From the NCBI RefSeq assembly GCF_914271435.1, contig NZ_CAJZAI010000008.1, forward strand, positions 1 to 64,000: DNA of 64,000 nt, in the 5' to 3' direction. The position numbers and the translations under genes were made by a program. The notes beneath the pieces are model-generated. The model saw nothing but the letters and a program-made list of their open reading frames with translations. It searched no databases and was not told where the DNA came from. This DNA is from Cupriavidus laharis. GTDB taxonomy: Bacteria; Pseudomonadota; Gammaproteobacteria; Burkholderiales; Burkholderiaceae. Positions 46,978 to 55,608 of the stretch are shown here, one piece after another. The number at the start of each line of letters is the position of its first letter. The stretch's first letter is position 1.

Positions 46978-47877
46978 TCAGTGTTCCGGCCTGCGCCGGA
47001 ACACGACCGCCAGCCCTGCCAGGATGGCCCCCATGCCGATAATCGCCATCGGTGCCAGCCGGTTCCCCAGCAGCAGATAGTCGAACACGGCCGTGCCCGC
47101 CGGCACCAGATAGAACAGGCTGGTCACGTTGACGAGATTGCCGGCCTGGATCAGCCGGTAGAACAGCAGCGTGGCCGCGACGGAAATCACCAGCGCCAGC
47201 CACAACAGCGGCACGAAGAACGCCAGCGTGGCGTCGAACGCGAAAGGCTGGAACATCAGGCACAGCAGGCATGCCACGGTGCTCACGCCATACTGCAGCG
47301 GCAGCACCTGCGCGGGCGTGCCGGTGAGGCGCTTCTGCAGGATCGCGCCGACCGTCACGCTCATCAGCGACGCCAGCGCGAACAGCACGCCGGCCGGCGA
47401 CAGCCGCGCCATCAGCAGGCTGTCCGCCACCACCATCGCCAGGCCCGCAAGCGCCAGCGCCAGCCCGGCCATGCGCGCCGCGCCAAAACGCCGCTCGGTC
47501 AGCAGCAGCGTGAGCATCGGCTGCGCGCCGAGGATCGTGGCCAGCACGCCCGGCGTCAGGCCGCGCTCCAGTGCCAGGAAATAGCCGATGGAATAGCCGG
47601 CAATCATCAGCAAGCCTGCGAACGCGGCCAGCCACCGTTCGCCGCGCGGCGGCAGCAGCCGCCCGCGGGCCATGGCGACGGCGACGAGCACGGCGAGCGC
47701 CAGCACAAAGCGCAGCGTCAGCAGCGCAAACGGCGTGGCATGGTCGAGCGCCCAGCGGGCAAAGATGGCGCCGCTGCTCCACAGCAGCACGAAAAGGGGC
47801 GTGGCGCCCAGCGAAGCCAGCGTGCGCTGGCCGGAAGCGGCATCGGTCTGTGCCGCCAGGTTGTTGTCAATGCGCAT
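46978..47877 (-). CDS. EamA/DMT-family transporter
   Basis: 299 aa, ten membrane helices in two EamA repeats. The first carries VLLWSSGAIFARWALDHATP, the second begins near residue 150 with LMSVTVGAILQKRLTG. Such carriers export metabolites or amino acids. ATG 47877 gives a short cytosolic N-terminus. It ends nine bases from the convergent amidohydrolase gene. Confidence 0.9.
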   Translation of the reverse strand: MRIDNNLAAQTDAASGQRTLASLGATPLFVLLWSSGAIFARWALDHATPFALLTLRFVLALAVLVAVAMARGRLLPPRGERWLAAFAGLLMIAGYSIGYFLALERGLTPGVLATILGAQPMLTLLLTERRFGAARMAGLALALAGLAMVVADSLLMARLSPAGVLFALASLMSVTVGAILQKRLTGTPAQVLPLQYGVSTVACLLCLMFQPFAFDATLAFFVPLLWLALVISVAATLLFYRLIQAGNLVNVTSLFYLVPAGTAVFDYLLLGNRLAPMAIIGMGAILAGLAVVFRRRPEH

Positions 47878-48221
47878 GGTGTTGCACCTGTCGAATGCAT
47901 GGCAGGCTCCGGCACGCGCGCGTGCCATCGGCGCACTGGCGCGCCAAGGGTGGCTGATACCGGAGACGTCAGGAGGTGCTGCGGGAAGAACCCGTCAGCC
48001 AAGCAATGCCGGCGGCGGATGCGCGCCGGCGGTCGCCGGGGGTGGCGATGCGACAGGTGGAGGGGACGCGACCGAGATCAACGCAGCCAGGCCGCGAGCG
48101 CGCGCGCCGGCCGCAAGGGCTGGCAGGGCGTGGCGATGGCGGGCTGCGTTCATGATGTCGGAAGCGTGGGAAACGGAAAGGCCAATGCAACGATGCTAAC
48201 GGCCGGAAGCAAGACGGTCAA
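47878..48221. other. Intergenic region with a possible tiny ORF
   Basis: The 344-base gap between the EamA and SIR2 genes has no recognised gene. A 52-codon minus-strand frame (47995-48153), Ala/Pro-rich and starting MNAARHRHALPALAAG, is the only candidate. It lacks a good ribosome site, so I do not call it a gene. Confidence 0.3.
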
Positions 48222-49043
48222 TCACTCGGCGGATGCGAGATGCGCCGTCAGTTCGGACAACGCCTGCGCGCACGGCGCTTCGACCTTGAGCGCGAGCATC
48301 GGATCGGCACGCGTTACGCCGAGATTGACCACTGCCACGGGCTTGCCCATCTGGCCGGCCCAGACGCAGAAGCGATACCCCGAATACACGGTCAGCGACG
48401 AGCCGACCACGAGCACTGCGTCCGATTGCACCAATGCCTCGCGCGCATCATCCACGCGCTCGCGCGGCACGGATTCGCCGAAGAACACCACGTCGGGCTT
48501 GAGCAGGCCGTCGCAGCGCTCGCACGACGGCACGCGGAAATGCGCGAACAGCGGCGATTCGAAATGGGCATCGCCGTCGGCGGCTGGCTCGGCCATCACA
48601 TCGCGCAGCGCGCCGTTCTGCTCGGCCAGCCAGCGCTGCACGCCGGCGCGGTCATGGCGCGTGCCGCACGACAGGCAGATCGCGCTGCCGATGCTGCCGT
48701 GCAGTTCGATCACGTCTTCGCTGCCGGCGCGCTGGTGCAGTCCGTCCACGTTCTGCGTGACCAGCCGCGTCACGTGTCCCTGCCGCGCAAGCGCCACCAG
48801 CGCGTGATGGCCGGCATTCGGCTGCGCGCCGGCCGCCACGGGCCAGCCGATCATGCTGCGCGCCCAGTAGCGCTGGCGTGCGGCATGTGAACCCAGGAAG
48901 GCCTGCAGCGTGATCGGCTGCGAACGCTGCCACTGGCCGCTCGCATCGCGGTAGCCCGGAATGCCGGAATCGGTACTGATACCGGCGCCGGTCAGCACGA
49001 ACAGGCGCGGGTACCGCCGCACGAAATCGCCGAGCGCGCTCAA
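48222..49043 (-). CDS. SIR2-family NAD-dependent protein deacylase
   Basis: 273 aa. The NAD site is LFVLTGAGISTDSGIPGYRD. TQNVDGLHQRAG and the catalytic His in VIELHGSIG follow, then two zinc Cys pairs (CLSCGTRHD and CERCDGLLKPDVVFFGE). It removes acyl groups from lysines in the cytosol. The TTG at 49043 is favoured because it shares bases with the stop of the upstream gene (TTGA) and GGAGGA lies about ten bases before; the open frame runs on to 49334 inside that gene. Confidence 0.9.
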   Translation of the reverse strand: MSALGDFVRRYPRLFVLTGAGISTDSGIPGYRDASGQWQRSQPITLQAFLGSHAARQRYWARSMIGWPVAAGAQPNAGHHALVALARQGHVTRLVTQNVDGLHQRAGSEDVIELHGSIGSAICLSCGTRHDRAGVQRWLAEQNGALRDVMAEPAADGDAHFESPLFAHFRVPSCERCDGLLKPDVVFFGESVPRERVDDAREALVQSDAVLVVGSSLTVYSGYRFCVWAGQMGKPVAVVNLGVTRADPMLALKVEAPCAQALSELTAHLASAE

Positions 49044-49252
49044 GAGGGCGAATCCTCCGGGGCGGGCTGGCGGGCCGCCTGGCGCGCTTCCCAGGCCTTC
49101 AGCTCGTCGCGGTAGCGCTCCAGTTCCTGGTAGTAGTAATCGAAGATGCAGGGATCGCAGCCGGAGCCGCAGCATTCGTCGTCGCCGGGGCGTTCTGGCG
49201 GCACGGGACGGGGATCGTCTTGATGAGGATGGTCGGGCACGGAACAGGTCAA
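49040..49252 (-). CDS. Small oxidoreductase-like (Cys-rich) protein
   Basis: 70 aa. It has the short domain CCGSGCDPCIFDYYYQELER, the Pfam oxidoreductase-like N-terminal motif with four Cys, which probably bind a metal or iron-sulfur cluster. A charged helix and a Pro-rich tail follow. It overlaps the SIR2 gene, so the two are likely translated together. Function unknown. Confidence 0.82.
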   Translation of the reverse strand: MTCSVPDHPHQDDPRPVPPERPGDDECCGSGCDPCIFDYYYQELERYRDELKAWEARQAARQPAPEDSPS

Positions 49253-49439
49253 AGTCGCAAAGCCGGCAACGCCGGTGTTGCCGACAGTATATGCCCGGCC
49301 TGCAATTCAGGCCGACGTGCCGTTGTCGCCACAACCCGGGCGTGACTTACAGGCGCCGACTGGCTCGGATCCGGCAAACTTACCGGCGATGAAACCGGCA
49401 AATTTTTACAGCTTCATAAGCGCATTTCTTTATATAAGT

Positions 49440-49460
49440 ATTTGTCTATACTAGACAAAT
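49440..49460. promoter_or_regulatory. Perfect palindrome over the fic promoter
   Basis: ATTTGTCTA (49440-49448) and TAGACAAAT (49452-49460), three bases apart. A TATACT -10-like hexamer (49447-49452) lies in its centre, in an AT-rich island 43 bases before the Fic gene. A dimeric repressor bound here would block transcription; the winged-helix C-terminus of the Fic protein itself is the obvious candidate. Confidence 0.65.
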
Positions 49461-49502
49461 TGAATCTTATAAACCGGTCAATCAACCAGCAAAAGAACTG
49501 GA

Positions 49503-50717
49503 ATGTCGTTTACTCCCAGGATGAAGATTGAGGTGTATGACAGCCCTCACCACTTCGAACCACTGCTTCCCCAGACGAAGCTCGAAGCGCTCACCGAGAA
49601 GACGCGGGCAGTGTTCGAGAAGGCACATGCACTGAAAGGCGCCTTGTGCCCACCCGCGAGGGAAGCACTGCGCGAACTCGTTCGGGAAATGAACTCGTAC
49701 CACTCGAACCGGATCGAGGGGCAAAGCACACATCCGCAGAACGTCAGCAAGGCGCTCAAGAAAGACTTCTCCGCCAACCCCGAGATCGCGCAGCGTCAGC
49801 GCATCGCCCTCGCCCACATCGAGGCAGAGCGGGAACTCGAGGCGGACGATGACTTGACCGAAGCACGCATCCTTGGGAGTGAGTTTCTGCTACGCGCTCA
49901 CGCAAGCCTCTACGGACGGCTGTCGATCGAGGATCGGACAACTCCCGAAGGACGCATTGTCGAGCCGGGCCGGATCCGGGCCGAAGAGGTTTCCGTTGGT
50001 CGCCACCATGCGCCGGCGTTTTCGGCGCTGCCAAAGTTCCTGTCGCGCATGGACCAGGTGTACGGACGCCTGCAGGGGGTGGATGCCCTGCTCTATACGA
50101 TCGCGGCGGCCCACCACCGCACAGCCTGGACACACGCATTCGTGGACGGCAATGGCCGGGCAGCGCGACTTCAGACCCACACAGCTTTGAGCAGGCTCAG
50201 CGGAGGTCTTTGGTCGGTCAATCGAGGCCTCGCCCGCGACCGGGACGCCTACTACGCAATGCTCTCGAATGCAGACATGCCCAGACAGGGCGATCTGGAT
50301 GGCCGGGGCAATCTCAGTGAAAGGATGCTCTGGGAGTGGTGCAACTACTTCATCGACCTCTGCAATGACCAGGTCAGCTTCATGACGAAGATGTTCGACG
50401 TGCCAGGTCTGCGTGATCGTGTAAAGGGCCTGGTGCTCGTCAGAAGCCAGTCTTCCGACTACCGGAACTACCGGAGCGAAGCCGTCCTTCCGCTGCTCCA
50501 TGTGCTTCTCGCCGGCAGCGTATCGCGCGGCGACTTTTCCCAGATGACGGGGATGGGCGAGCGTGGAGCACGCAACATCATTTCGCAATTGCTCAAGGAT
50601 GGCCTGCTCGTCAGCGACTCGCATCGGGCCGAACTGCGGATCGGGTTCCCGCTGGACGCGTTGAACATCCTCTTTCCGAATCTGTATCCGGAGGCCGCGG
50701 CCGCGAATCTTGAGTAG
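49503..50717 (+). CDS. Fic-domain AMP-transferase with N-terminal inhibitory motif
   Basis: 404 aa. The active loop is HAFVDGNGR (His211, Arg219), close to the Fic consensus HPFxxGNGR. An inhibitory helix motif S68-x3-E72-G73 (SNRIEG) at the N-terminus marks class II, where the Glu blocks ATP binding. The C-terminus (about 320-390) reads as a winged helix, with SRGDFSQMTGMGERGARNII and the strand LLVSDSHRAEL. So this may be a self-regulated modifier of another protein. No antitoxin gene is adjacent. The AT-rich upstream region differs from the surroundings, hinting at transfer. Confidence 0.92.
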   Translation: MSFTPRMKIEVYDSPHHFEPLLPQTKLEALTEKTRAVFEKAHALKGALCPPAREALRELVREMNSYHSNRIEGQSTHPQNVSKALKKDFSANPEIAQRQRIALAHIEAERELEADDDLTEARILGSEFLLRAHASLYGRLSIEDRTTPEGRIVEPGRIRAEEVSVGRHHAPAFSALPKFLSRMDQVYGRLQGVDALLYTIAAAHHRTAWTHAFVDGNGRAARLQTHTALSRLSGGLWSVNRGLARDRDAYYAMLSNADMPRQGDLDGRGNLSERMLWEWCNYFIDLCNDQVSFMTKMFDVPGLRDRVKGLVLVRSQSSDYRNYRSEAVLPLLHVLLAGSVSRGDFSQMTGMGERGARNIISQLLKDGLLVSDSHRAELRIGFPLDALNILFPNLYPEAAAANLE

Positions 50718-50743
50718 CCCCGCTGCACCTTGCGGGACAAGGC

Positions 50744-50911
50744 ACTAGTCCACTGCGTCAGAGAAAACGCACCCGAGTGGCTGTGCATCAAGGTCGCAGG
50801 CTAGGCGCAAAGCACAGCAATAGCACGGCTATTGCGAGCATTTGCAACGACGCATGCGGCCTTGAGGCGCAGTCGATCGGGGGTGCTTTTCGACTGACGC
50901 AGTGGACTAGT
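50744..50911. mobile_element. 168-bp MITE-like fold-back element
   Basis: Both ends begin ACTAGTCCACTGCGTCAG, inverted, and the match continues loosely for ~30 bp. The whole element folds on itself through internal complementary blocks to a central GCAATAGC-ACG-GCTATTGC hairpin (50817-50835). CTAG at both ends could be a 4-bp target duplication of the kind left by IS5-type elements. It carries no gene and lies 26 bases after fic; the minus-strand gene 50907-51233 ends inside it. Confidence 0.75.
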
Positions 50912-51233
50912 GATTCAGCACCCCATTCCCCACAGGGATCACGAGCCTGTCGCCGCCCAGGCAGGCGATATCGTCGCCTGCCAGCCAGCGCGACACGACA
51001 TCCGTCAATTTGCCGCCGATGCGTGCAAGCTCGGCCGCATCCGCCACGTAGACCGCGTCGATCACATCCTGATCGAACTGCAGCGCTGCGCCGTGGCGCG
51101 GGCGGCCGCCCGATCCTGGCGGCTCGGCCTGCCAGTTCACCTGCACCTGGCTGCCGCTACCGGCGCTGTACTGCGCCGACATGGGAAAGAGACGGCAGGT
51201 ATGCTCGCGGGCCCACTCGACTAGTGCTGTCAT
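50907..51233 (-). CDS. Hypothetical protein ending in the MITE-like element
   Basis: 108 aa, no signal peptide or membrane helix. Segments such as LVEWAREHTCRLFPMSAQYS, FDQDVIDAVYVADAAELAR and DVVSRWLAGDDIACLGGDRL look like a compact alpha/beta protein; no family is recognised with confidence. Its last codon and TAG stop lie in the inverted repeat of the element at 50744-50911, so the natural C-terminus may have been replaced by the insertion. Confidence 0.7.
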   Translation of the reverse strand: MTALVEWAREHTCRLFPMSAQYSAGSGSQVQVNWQAEPPGSGGRPRHGAALQFDQDVIDAVYVADAAELARIGGKLTDVVSRWLAGDDIACLGGDRLVIPVGNGVLNH

Positions 51234-51275
51234 GGCGGTTCCCCTCCTTCGGGCGCCGGCATGCCGGCTGGCCGC

Positions 51276-51512
51276 TCAACGGCTCAACACGTGGTAGAGC
51301 CAGTCGTGCGCGCGTCTGGGCACGCCCAGGCCATGGGCGTCCAATGGCCGCCCGCGCACCCGCAATTCGCCCCCGTGAAGGGCGTCCACCGCCGCCTGGG
51401 CATCCGGAAAGCGTCCGACAACGCCGCTGCCCAGCATCAGCATCCAGTCTTTTTCCCGAGGAATCAGGGTCAGTTGCCCCGCGGCGGTCTGGCAGAAGAA
51501 ATAACCGTACAT
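51276..51512 (-). CDS. Small hypothetical protein
   Basis: 78 aa, beginning MYGYFFCQTAAGQLTLIPRE, with DWMLMLGSGVVGRFPDAQAA and a final helix. It appears to be a small single-domain protein. ATG 51512 follows GGGGA. Downstream neighbour in the same direction is the hypothetical gene at 50907-51233, 42 bases away. No family recognised. Confidence 0.6.
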   Translation of the reverse strand: MYGYFFCQTAAGQLTLIPREKDWMLMLGSGVVGRFPDAQAAVDALHGGELRVRGRPLDAHGLGVPRRAHDWLYHVLSR

Positions 51513-51743
51513 TCGGTCCCCAGAGCCGTGCCTGTTATGTCCATGGTAGTCGCTGGCACGCCGCCTGGCATGCTGTGGTGCAGTGCCGTGCGGCGATCTG
51601 AACGCTTCCGCGCGCCATGATGAATTGTTTCGACGGTGGGGCCGGGTCCGCGGGCTTTGCGCCAAGATATCCGCAAGCATGGCCGGTCCATGGCCCGGCC
51701 GGGCGAACCGAGCCGTACATCCCGGCGTCCGCGGACCTGTCCC

Positions 51744-54041
51744 ATGAACGTTGCGACTCGACCCCGATGGTTGGCTGCGCTGCCCGCCGCCGCACTACTG
51801 CTGGCGCTGCGCAGCGCTTGCGCGGCCGATGCGACGGACCAGCCGACGCCGGCGCCCGGCCCGCCGCCCGCCGCCACGCCGGCGACACCTCCCGCAGTGC
51901 CCGCCCCCGGTCTCGGCCGCCCGCGCATCTGCCTGGTGCTGTCGGGCGGCGGCGCTCGCGGCGCCGCGCATATCGGCGTGCTCAAGGTGCTGGAAGAAAT
52001 GCGCGTGCCGGTGGACTGCATCGCCGGTACCAGCATGGGCTCGCTCGTCGGCGGCGCCTATGCCAGCGGCATGTCGCCGGCCGACATGGAAACGCTGGTG
52101 GCCAGCCTGTCCACGGCGAAAATCTTCAAGGAACGCCCGCCGCGCCAGGACCTGACGGTGCGCCGCAAGCTCGACGACTACACCAACCTGTTTACGCCCG
52201 AGATCGGCCTGAAGGACGGCAAGGTCCTGCTGCCCAAGGGGGCGGTGTCCGGCGTGCAGCTCGAAACGGTGCTGCGGCAACTGGCCAAGGTTCCGGGCTA
52301 CCGTGATTTCGACCGGTTGCCGATTCCCTACCGCGCGGTCGCCACCGACTTGGTCGCAGGCACGCCGGTGGTCTTCAGCAAGGGCGAACTCGCGCAGGTG
52401 ATGCGTGCCAGCATGTCGGTGCCCGGCGCGGTGGCCCCGGCCGAATACGAAGGGCACCTGCTCGTGGATGGCGGGCTCACCGACAACCTCCCCGTGGACG
52501 TCGCGCGGCAGATGGGTGCGGACATCGTGATCGCCGTCAACCTGGGCACGCCGCTGATGAAGCGCGACGAACTGACGTCGATCATCGGCGTCACCGGCCA
52601 GATGCTGAACATCCTGACCGAGCAGAACGTGCGCACCTCGCTGGCATCGCTCAAGCCCACCGACGTGCTGATCCTGCCGGAGCTCGGCGATTTCTCGGCG
52701 AGCGACTTCGACCACCTGACCAACACCATCCCCGTCGGCGAGGCCGCGGCACGCAAGGTCGCCGACCGCCTGGCGCCGCTGGCGCTGCCGCCGGCGCAGT
52801 ACGCGGCGCTGCGCCAGCGCCAGCAAACCCTGGCGCCGCCGGACCTGCGGCCCGTCGACGAAATCCGCTTTGCACCGATGGAGCGGGTCAATCCCGCCTA
52901 CGCCGCATCGGTAATGGAGACCAAGCCCGGGCAACCGATCGACCAGGCACAGCTCGACCTCGACATGCGGCACCTGTTCGGCACCGGCGACTTTGAACAT
53001 GTGAACTACGGCTTCCTCGAAGAGCCCGGCAGGCGGATCATGGCGGTCGATGCCGTCGAGAAGACCTACGGCCCCAACTACCTGCGCTTCGGGCTGGGGC
53101 TGAGCACGGACTTCCGCGGCGACGCGTTCTTCAACCTGGTCGCCAGCCACCGGCGCACGTGGATCAACTCGCTCGGCGCTGAATGGCGCAATGACGTACA
53201 GGTCGGCCAGACTACCGCGCTGCACAGCGAGTTCTACCAGCCGCTGAATATACGCCAGTACTTCTTCGTGGCGCCGCGCATCGACATCGAGCGCAGGCCC
53301 GTCAACATCTTCCAGGGCGATACGCGGATTGCGCAGTACGACGTGCGCAGCTACAGCGCGTCGCTGGACTTCGGCAGCCAGTTCACCAAGTACGGCGAAG
53401 CCCGCATCGGCGTGCAGGCCGGCGCCGCCGATGCCTCGCTCAGCACGGGCCCGGCGCAACTGGCGCCGGGGCCCGGCCATATCCGGATCGGCGCCATTAC
53501 GGGCCGCGTCTTCCTGGACCAGCTCGACAGCACGTCCTTCCCGCGCAGCGGTTACGCGGGCTGGCTCAAGGTCTACGCGTCCCAGCCCGGGCTGGGCGCC
53601 GACCAGGCCTACGTCAAGGGCACCATCGACGGCATCTACGCGTTTTCGTTCGGCAACAACACATTCAACCTGGGCTTCAAGGCGGGCAGCAAGATCGGCG
53701 ACAACCCGCTGCCGCGCTACGACCTGTTCCAGTGGGGTGGCTTCCTGCAGCAATCCGGCTACAGTACGGGCCAGCTGCTCGGCGAGAACCTGCAGTTCGC
53801 GCGCATCGTCTACTACAACAAGCTGGTGCGGCAAAGCCTGCTGGAAGGCGTCTATGCCGGCATGTCGCTGGAAGCCGGCCACGTCGGGGGGCCGCTGGTG
53901 CCGGGCAGCCCCGCCGGGTTGCTCAAGTCGGCCTCGGTCTTCCTGGCGCTCGACAGCCCGGTCGGTCCGCTTTACCTCGCGTACGGCCGCGCGACTGCGG
54001 GCGTCTACAGCTTCTATCTGTTCCTTGGGAAGCCTTACTGA
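51744..54041 (+). CDS. Patatin-like type Vd autotransporter phospholipase
   Basis: 765 aa. A signal peptide (about 1-27) and a Pro-rich linker precede a patatin domain (about 55-260) with oxyanion SGGGARG, nucleophile GTSMG (Ser97) and DGG (Asp242), a catalytic dyad. A POTRA-like segment follows (~340-390), then a beta-barrel of the BamA type up to the C-terminal strand ending YLFLGKPY. This layout equals PlpD of Pseudomonas: the passenger lipase is secreted through its own barrel. The first in-frame start matching a signal is ATG 51744; the frame opens at 51636. Confidence 0.92.
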   Translation: MNVATRPRWLAALPAAALLLALRSACAADATDQPTPAPGPPPAATPATPPAVPAPGLGRPRICLVLSGGGARGAAHIGVLKVLEEMRVPVDCIAGTSMGSLVGGAYASGMSPADMETLVASLSTAKIFKERPPRQDLTVRRKLDDYTNLFTPEIGLKDGKVLLPKGAVSGVQLETVLRQLAKVPGYRDFDRLPIPYRAVATDLVAGTPVVFSKGELAQVMRASMSVPGAVAPAEYEGHLLVDGGLTDNLPVDVARQMGADIVIAVNLGTPLMKRDELTSIIGVTGQMLNILTEQNVRTSLASLKPTDVLILPELGDFSASDFDHLTNTIPVGEAAARKVADRLAPLALPPAQYAALRQRQQTLAPPDLRPVDEIRFAPMERVNPAYAASVMETKPGQPIDQAQLDLDMRHLFGTGDFEHVNYGFLEEPGRRIMAVDAVEKTYGPNYLRFGLGLSTDFRGDAFFNLVASHRRTWINSLGAEWRNDVQVGQTTALHSEFYQPLNIRQYFFVAPRIDIERRPVNIFQGDTRIAQYDVRSYSASLDFGSQFTKYGEARIGVQAGAADASLSTGPAQLAPGPGHIRIGAITGRVFLDQLDSTSFPRSGYAGWLKVYASQPGLGADQAYVKGTIDGIYAFSFGNNTFNLGFKAGSKIGDNPLPRYDLFQWGGFLQQSGYSTGQLLGENLQFARIVYYNKLVRQSLLEGVYAGMSLEAGHVGGPLVPGSPAGLLKSASVFLALDSPVGPLYLAYGRATAGVYSFYLFLGKPY

Positions 54042-54101
54042 ACGAGCGGCAACGCGCACTTTCAATTGTTGCCTGGCGACACCCTACTATAGTTGTATGT
54101 A

Positions 54102-54125
54102 ATGTATTAATACATGCGATATAAT
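54102..54125 (+). promoter_or_regulatory. Promoter with 14-bp palindrome
   Basis: ATGTATTAATACAT (54102-54115) is a perfect palindrome directly before a consensus TATAAT (54120-54125). The -35 region is poor (TTGTAT at 54093), as expected of an activator- or repressor-controlled promoter. A terminator follows 46 bases downstream, so the product would be a short RNA or attenuated leader. Confidence 0.5.
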
Positions 54126-54170
54126 GTTCGCGTCGTTGAGACCCCGTCTTGACTGACGCCCCCCTTCCCC

Positions 54171-54198
54171 ATCGCCGCCGCAAGCGGCGATTTTTTTA
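54171..54198 (+). terminator. Intrinsic terminator
   Basis: ATCGCCGC pairs with GCGGCGAT around the loop CGCAA, followed by seven T. It is a classic factor-independent terminator. It may end the transcript from 54125 or that of the autotransporter gene, whose stop is 130 bases upstream. Confidence 0.8.
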
Positions 54199-54248
54199 TT
54201 TGGCTTTTTCGCCGAATTGCGGGGTCTGTGGGGAGGATTGGGTTGGCG

Positions 54249-54346
54249 TGCTTGGCGGGCGCCGGCAGCCCGCACCACCTGGCCATGGAACTGCTGAAGG
54301 TGGGGGCGGGCCTGACCATGACCCACGCTCCGTACCGCGGCGCTGC
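54249..54346 (+). pseudogene. Bug receptor remnant
   Basis: About 30 codons are recognisable: GAGSPHHLAMELL and the receptor mark MTHAPYRGAA. Everything before and after this piece of a Bug protein is gone. It runs straight into a P450 fragment at 54340-54346. Confidence 0.7.
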
Positions 54347-54588
54347 TGCAGCATCCGGACGTGTGGCGCGAGATCTGCGAGGACCCGGCGCTGATCCCCA
54401 ATGCGGTGGAGGAATGCCTGCGCCACAACGGCTCGGTGGCGGCCTGGCGCCGGCTGGTCACGCGCGATACCGAAGTCGGCGGCATCCCGATCGCGGCCGG
54501 TTCGAAGCTGCTGATCGTGACCGCGTCGGCCAACCATGACGAGGCGCACTTTGCCGATGCCGACCTGTTCGACATCCGCCGCGACAAC
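54340..54588 (+). pseudogene. Cytochrome P450 remnant
   Basis: About 83 codons match the middle of a P450: LLQHPDVWREICEDPALIPN, the E-x-x-R of K helix as EECLRH, and SANHDEAHFADADLFDIRRD. The heme Cys region and both ends are missing. It is in frame with the ALDH piece that follows, so an apparent fused frame results, but this is an accident of deletion. Confidence 0.75.
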
Positions 54589-55600
54589 GCCGCCGGTGCC
54601 GAAGTTGCGAAGCAGGCCTGCATCGCCGCACGGGAAGCACAGAAAACCTGGTGGAGCCTGACACATGCCGCGCGCGGCCGCATTCTGTATGCGGTTGCCG
54701 CCAACGTGCGCGCGCACAATGAGCCGCTCGCGATGCTGGAATCGATGTCACAGGGAAAGCCCATCCGCGACAGCCGTCGCGAGGTCGAGATGGTGGCGGA
54801 AATGTTCGAGTTCTATGCTGGTTGGTCGGACAAGTTCTATGGCCATGTCATCCCCGTTCCCACCACGCACCTGAACTACACGCGCCGCGAGCCCTTCGGC
54901 ACGATCCTTCACATTGCGCCCTGGAACACTCCCATCCTGTCGTTTGGCTGGCAGGTAGCTCCTACTGTTGCCGTTGGCAATGCCGTGTTGCTCAAGCCTT
55001 CCGAGCTGACCTCATTCACCTCCCTCGCGGTGGCGGCGCTGGCCGAACAGGCTGGTGTACCGGTCGGCCTGATCAATGTGCTTGCCGGCTATGGCCACAC
55101 CACAGCCCAGGCGGCCATCGCCGACGATGTCGTAAAAAAGGTGGTCTTCGTGGGCTCGCCCGCAACCGGGATACGGATCGCGGAAGCCGCCGCCAGGCGC
55201 GTCATTCCCTGCATCCTGGAGCTTGGCGGCAAGTCGGCCAATATCGTCTTCGACGATGCCAACCTTGATCTTGCCGCGATCGGCGCCCAGGCGGCTGTCT
55301 TCTCCGGCGCCGGCCAGAGCTGCACCGCCGGCTCGCGTCTGCTGATCCAGCGCAAGGTCTATGAGCAAGTCGTCGACAAAGTTGCCGAAGGCGCGCGCAA
55401 GCTGCGGCTTGGCCATCCGCTCGGGTACGTTCTGGATAAACGGGTACCGGGCCATCCATGTCGGCTCGCCATTCGGCGGTTACAAGCACAGCGGCTACGG
55501 GCGTACCAGCGGCATTGAAGCCCTCTACGAGTACACCCAGACCAAGAGCGTCTGGGTCCAGACTGCCGCTTCGTCAGTCACTGCGATTGGCCGCGCCTGA
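54589..55600 (+). pseudogene. Aldehyde dehydrogenase, truncated and internally deleted
   Basis: It starts abruptly at AKQACIAAREAQKTWW, without the first ~50 residues. It keeps the active-site Glu in ILELGGKSA and Cys in GAGQSCTAGS, and the C-terminal SPFGGYKHSGYGRTSGIEA in another reading frame. Between, about 100 residues have been lost with a frame change at 55411-55424, where the bases GGCCATCCGCTCG join two distant segments. Thus it cannot make a working enzyme. Confidence 0.85.
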
Positions 55601-55608
55601 CGGCGTAG

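Noticed and set aside
47995..48153. 52-codon small gene between EamA and SIR2 genes
   Set aside because: No ribosome site and Ala/Pro-rich low-complexity composition.
51795..54065. 756-codon minus-strand frame opposite the patatin autotransporter
   Set aside because: Codon-shadow artefact; composition without a hydrophobic core.
54361..55518. P450-ALDH fusion protein
   Set aside because: Lacks the heme-binding region, the ALDH N-terminus and part of the ALDH core; better explained as deletion debris.
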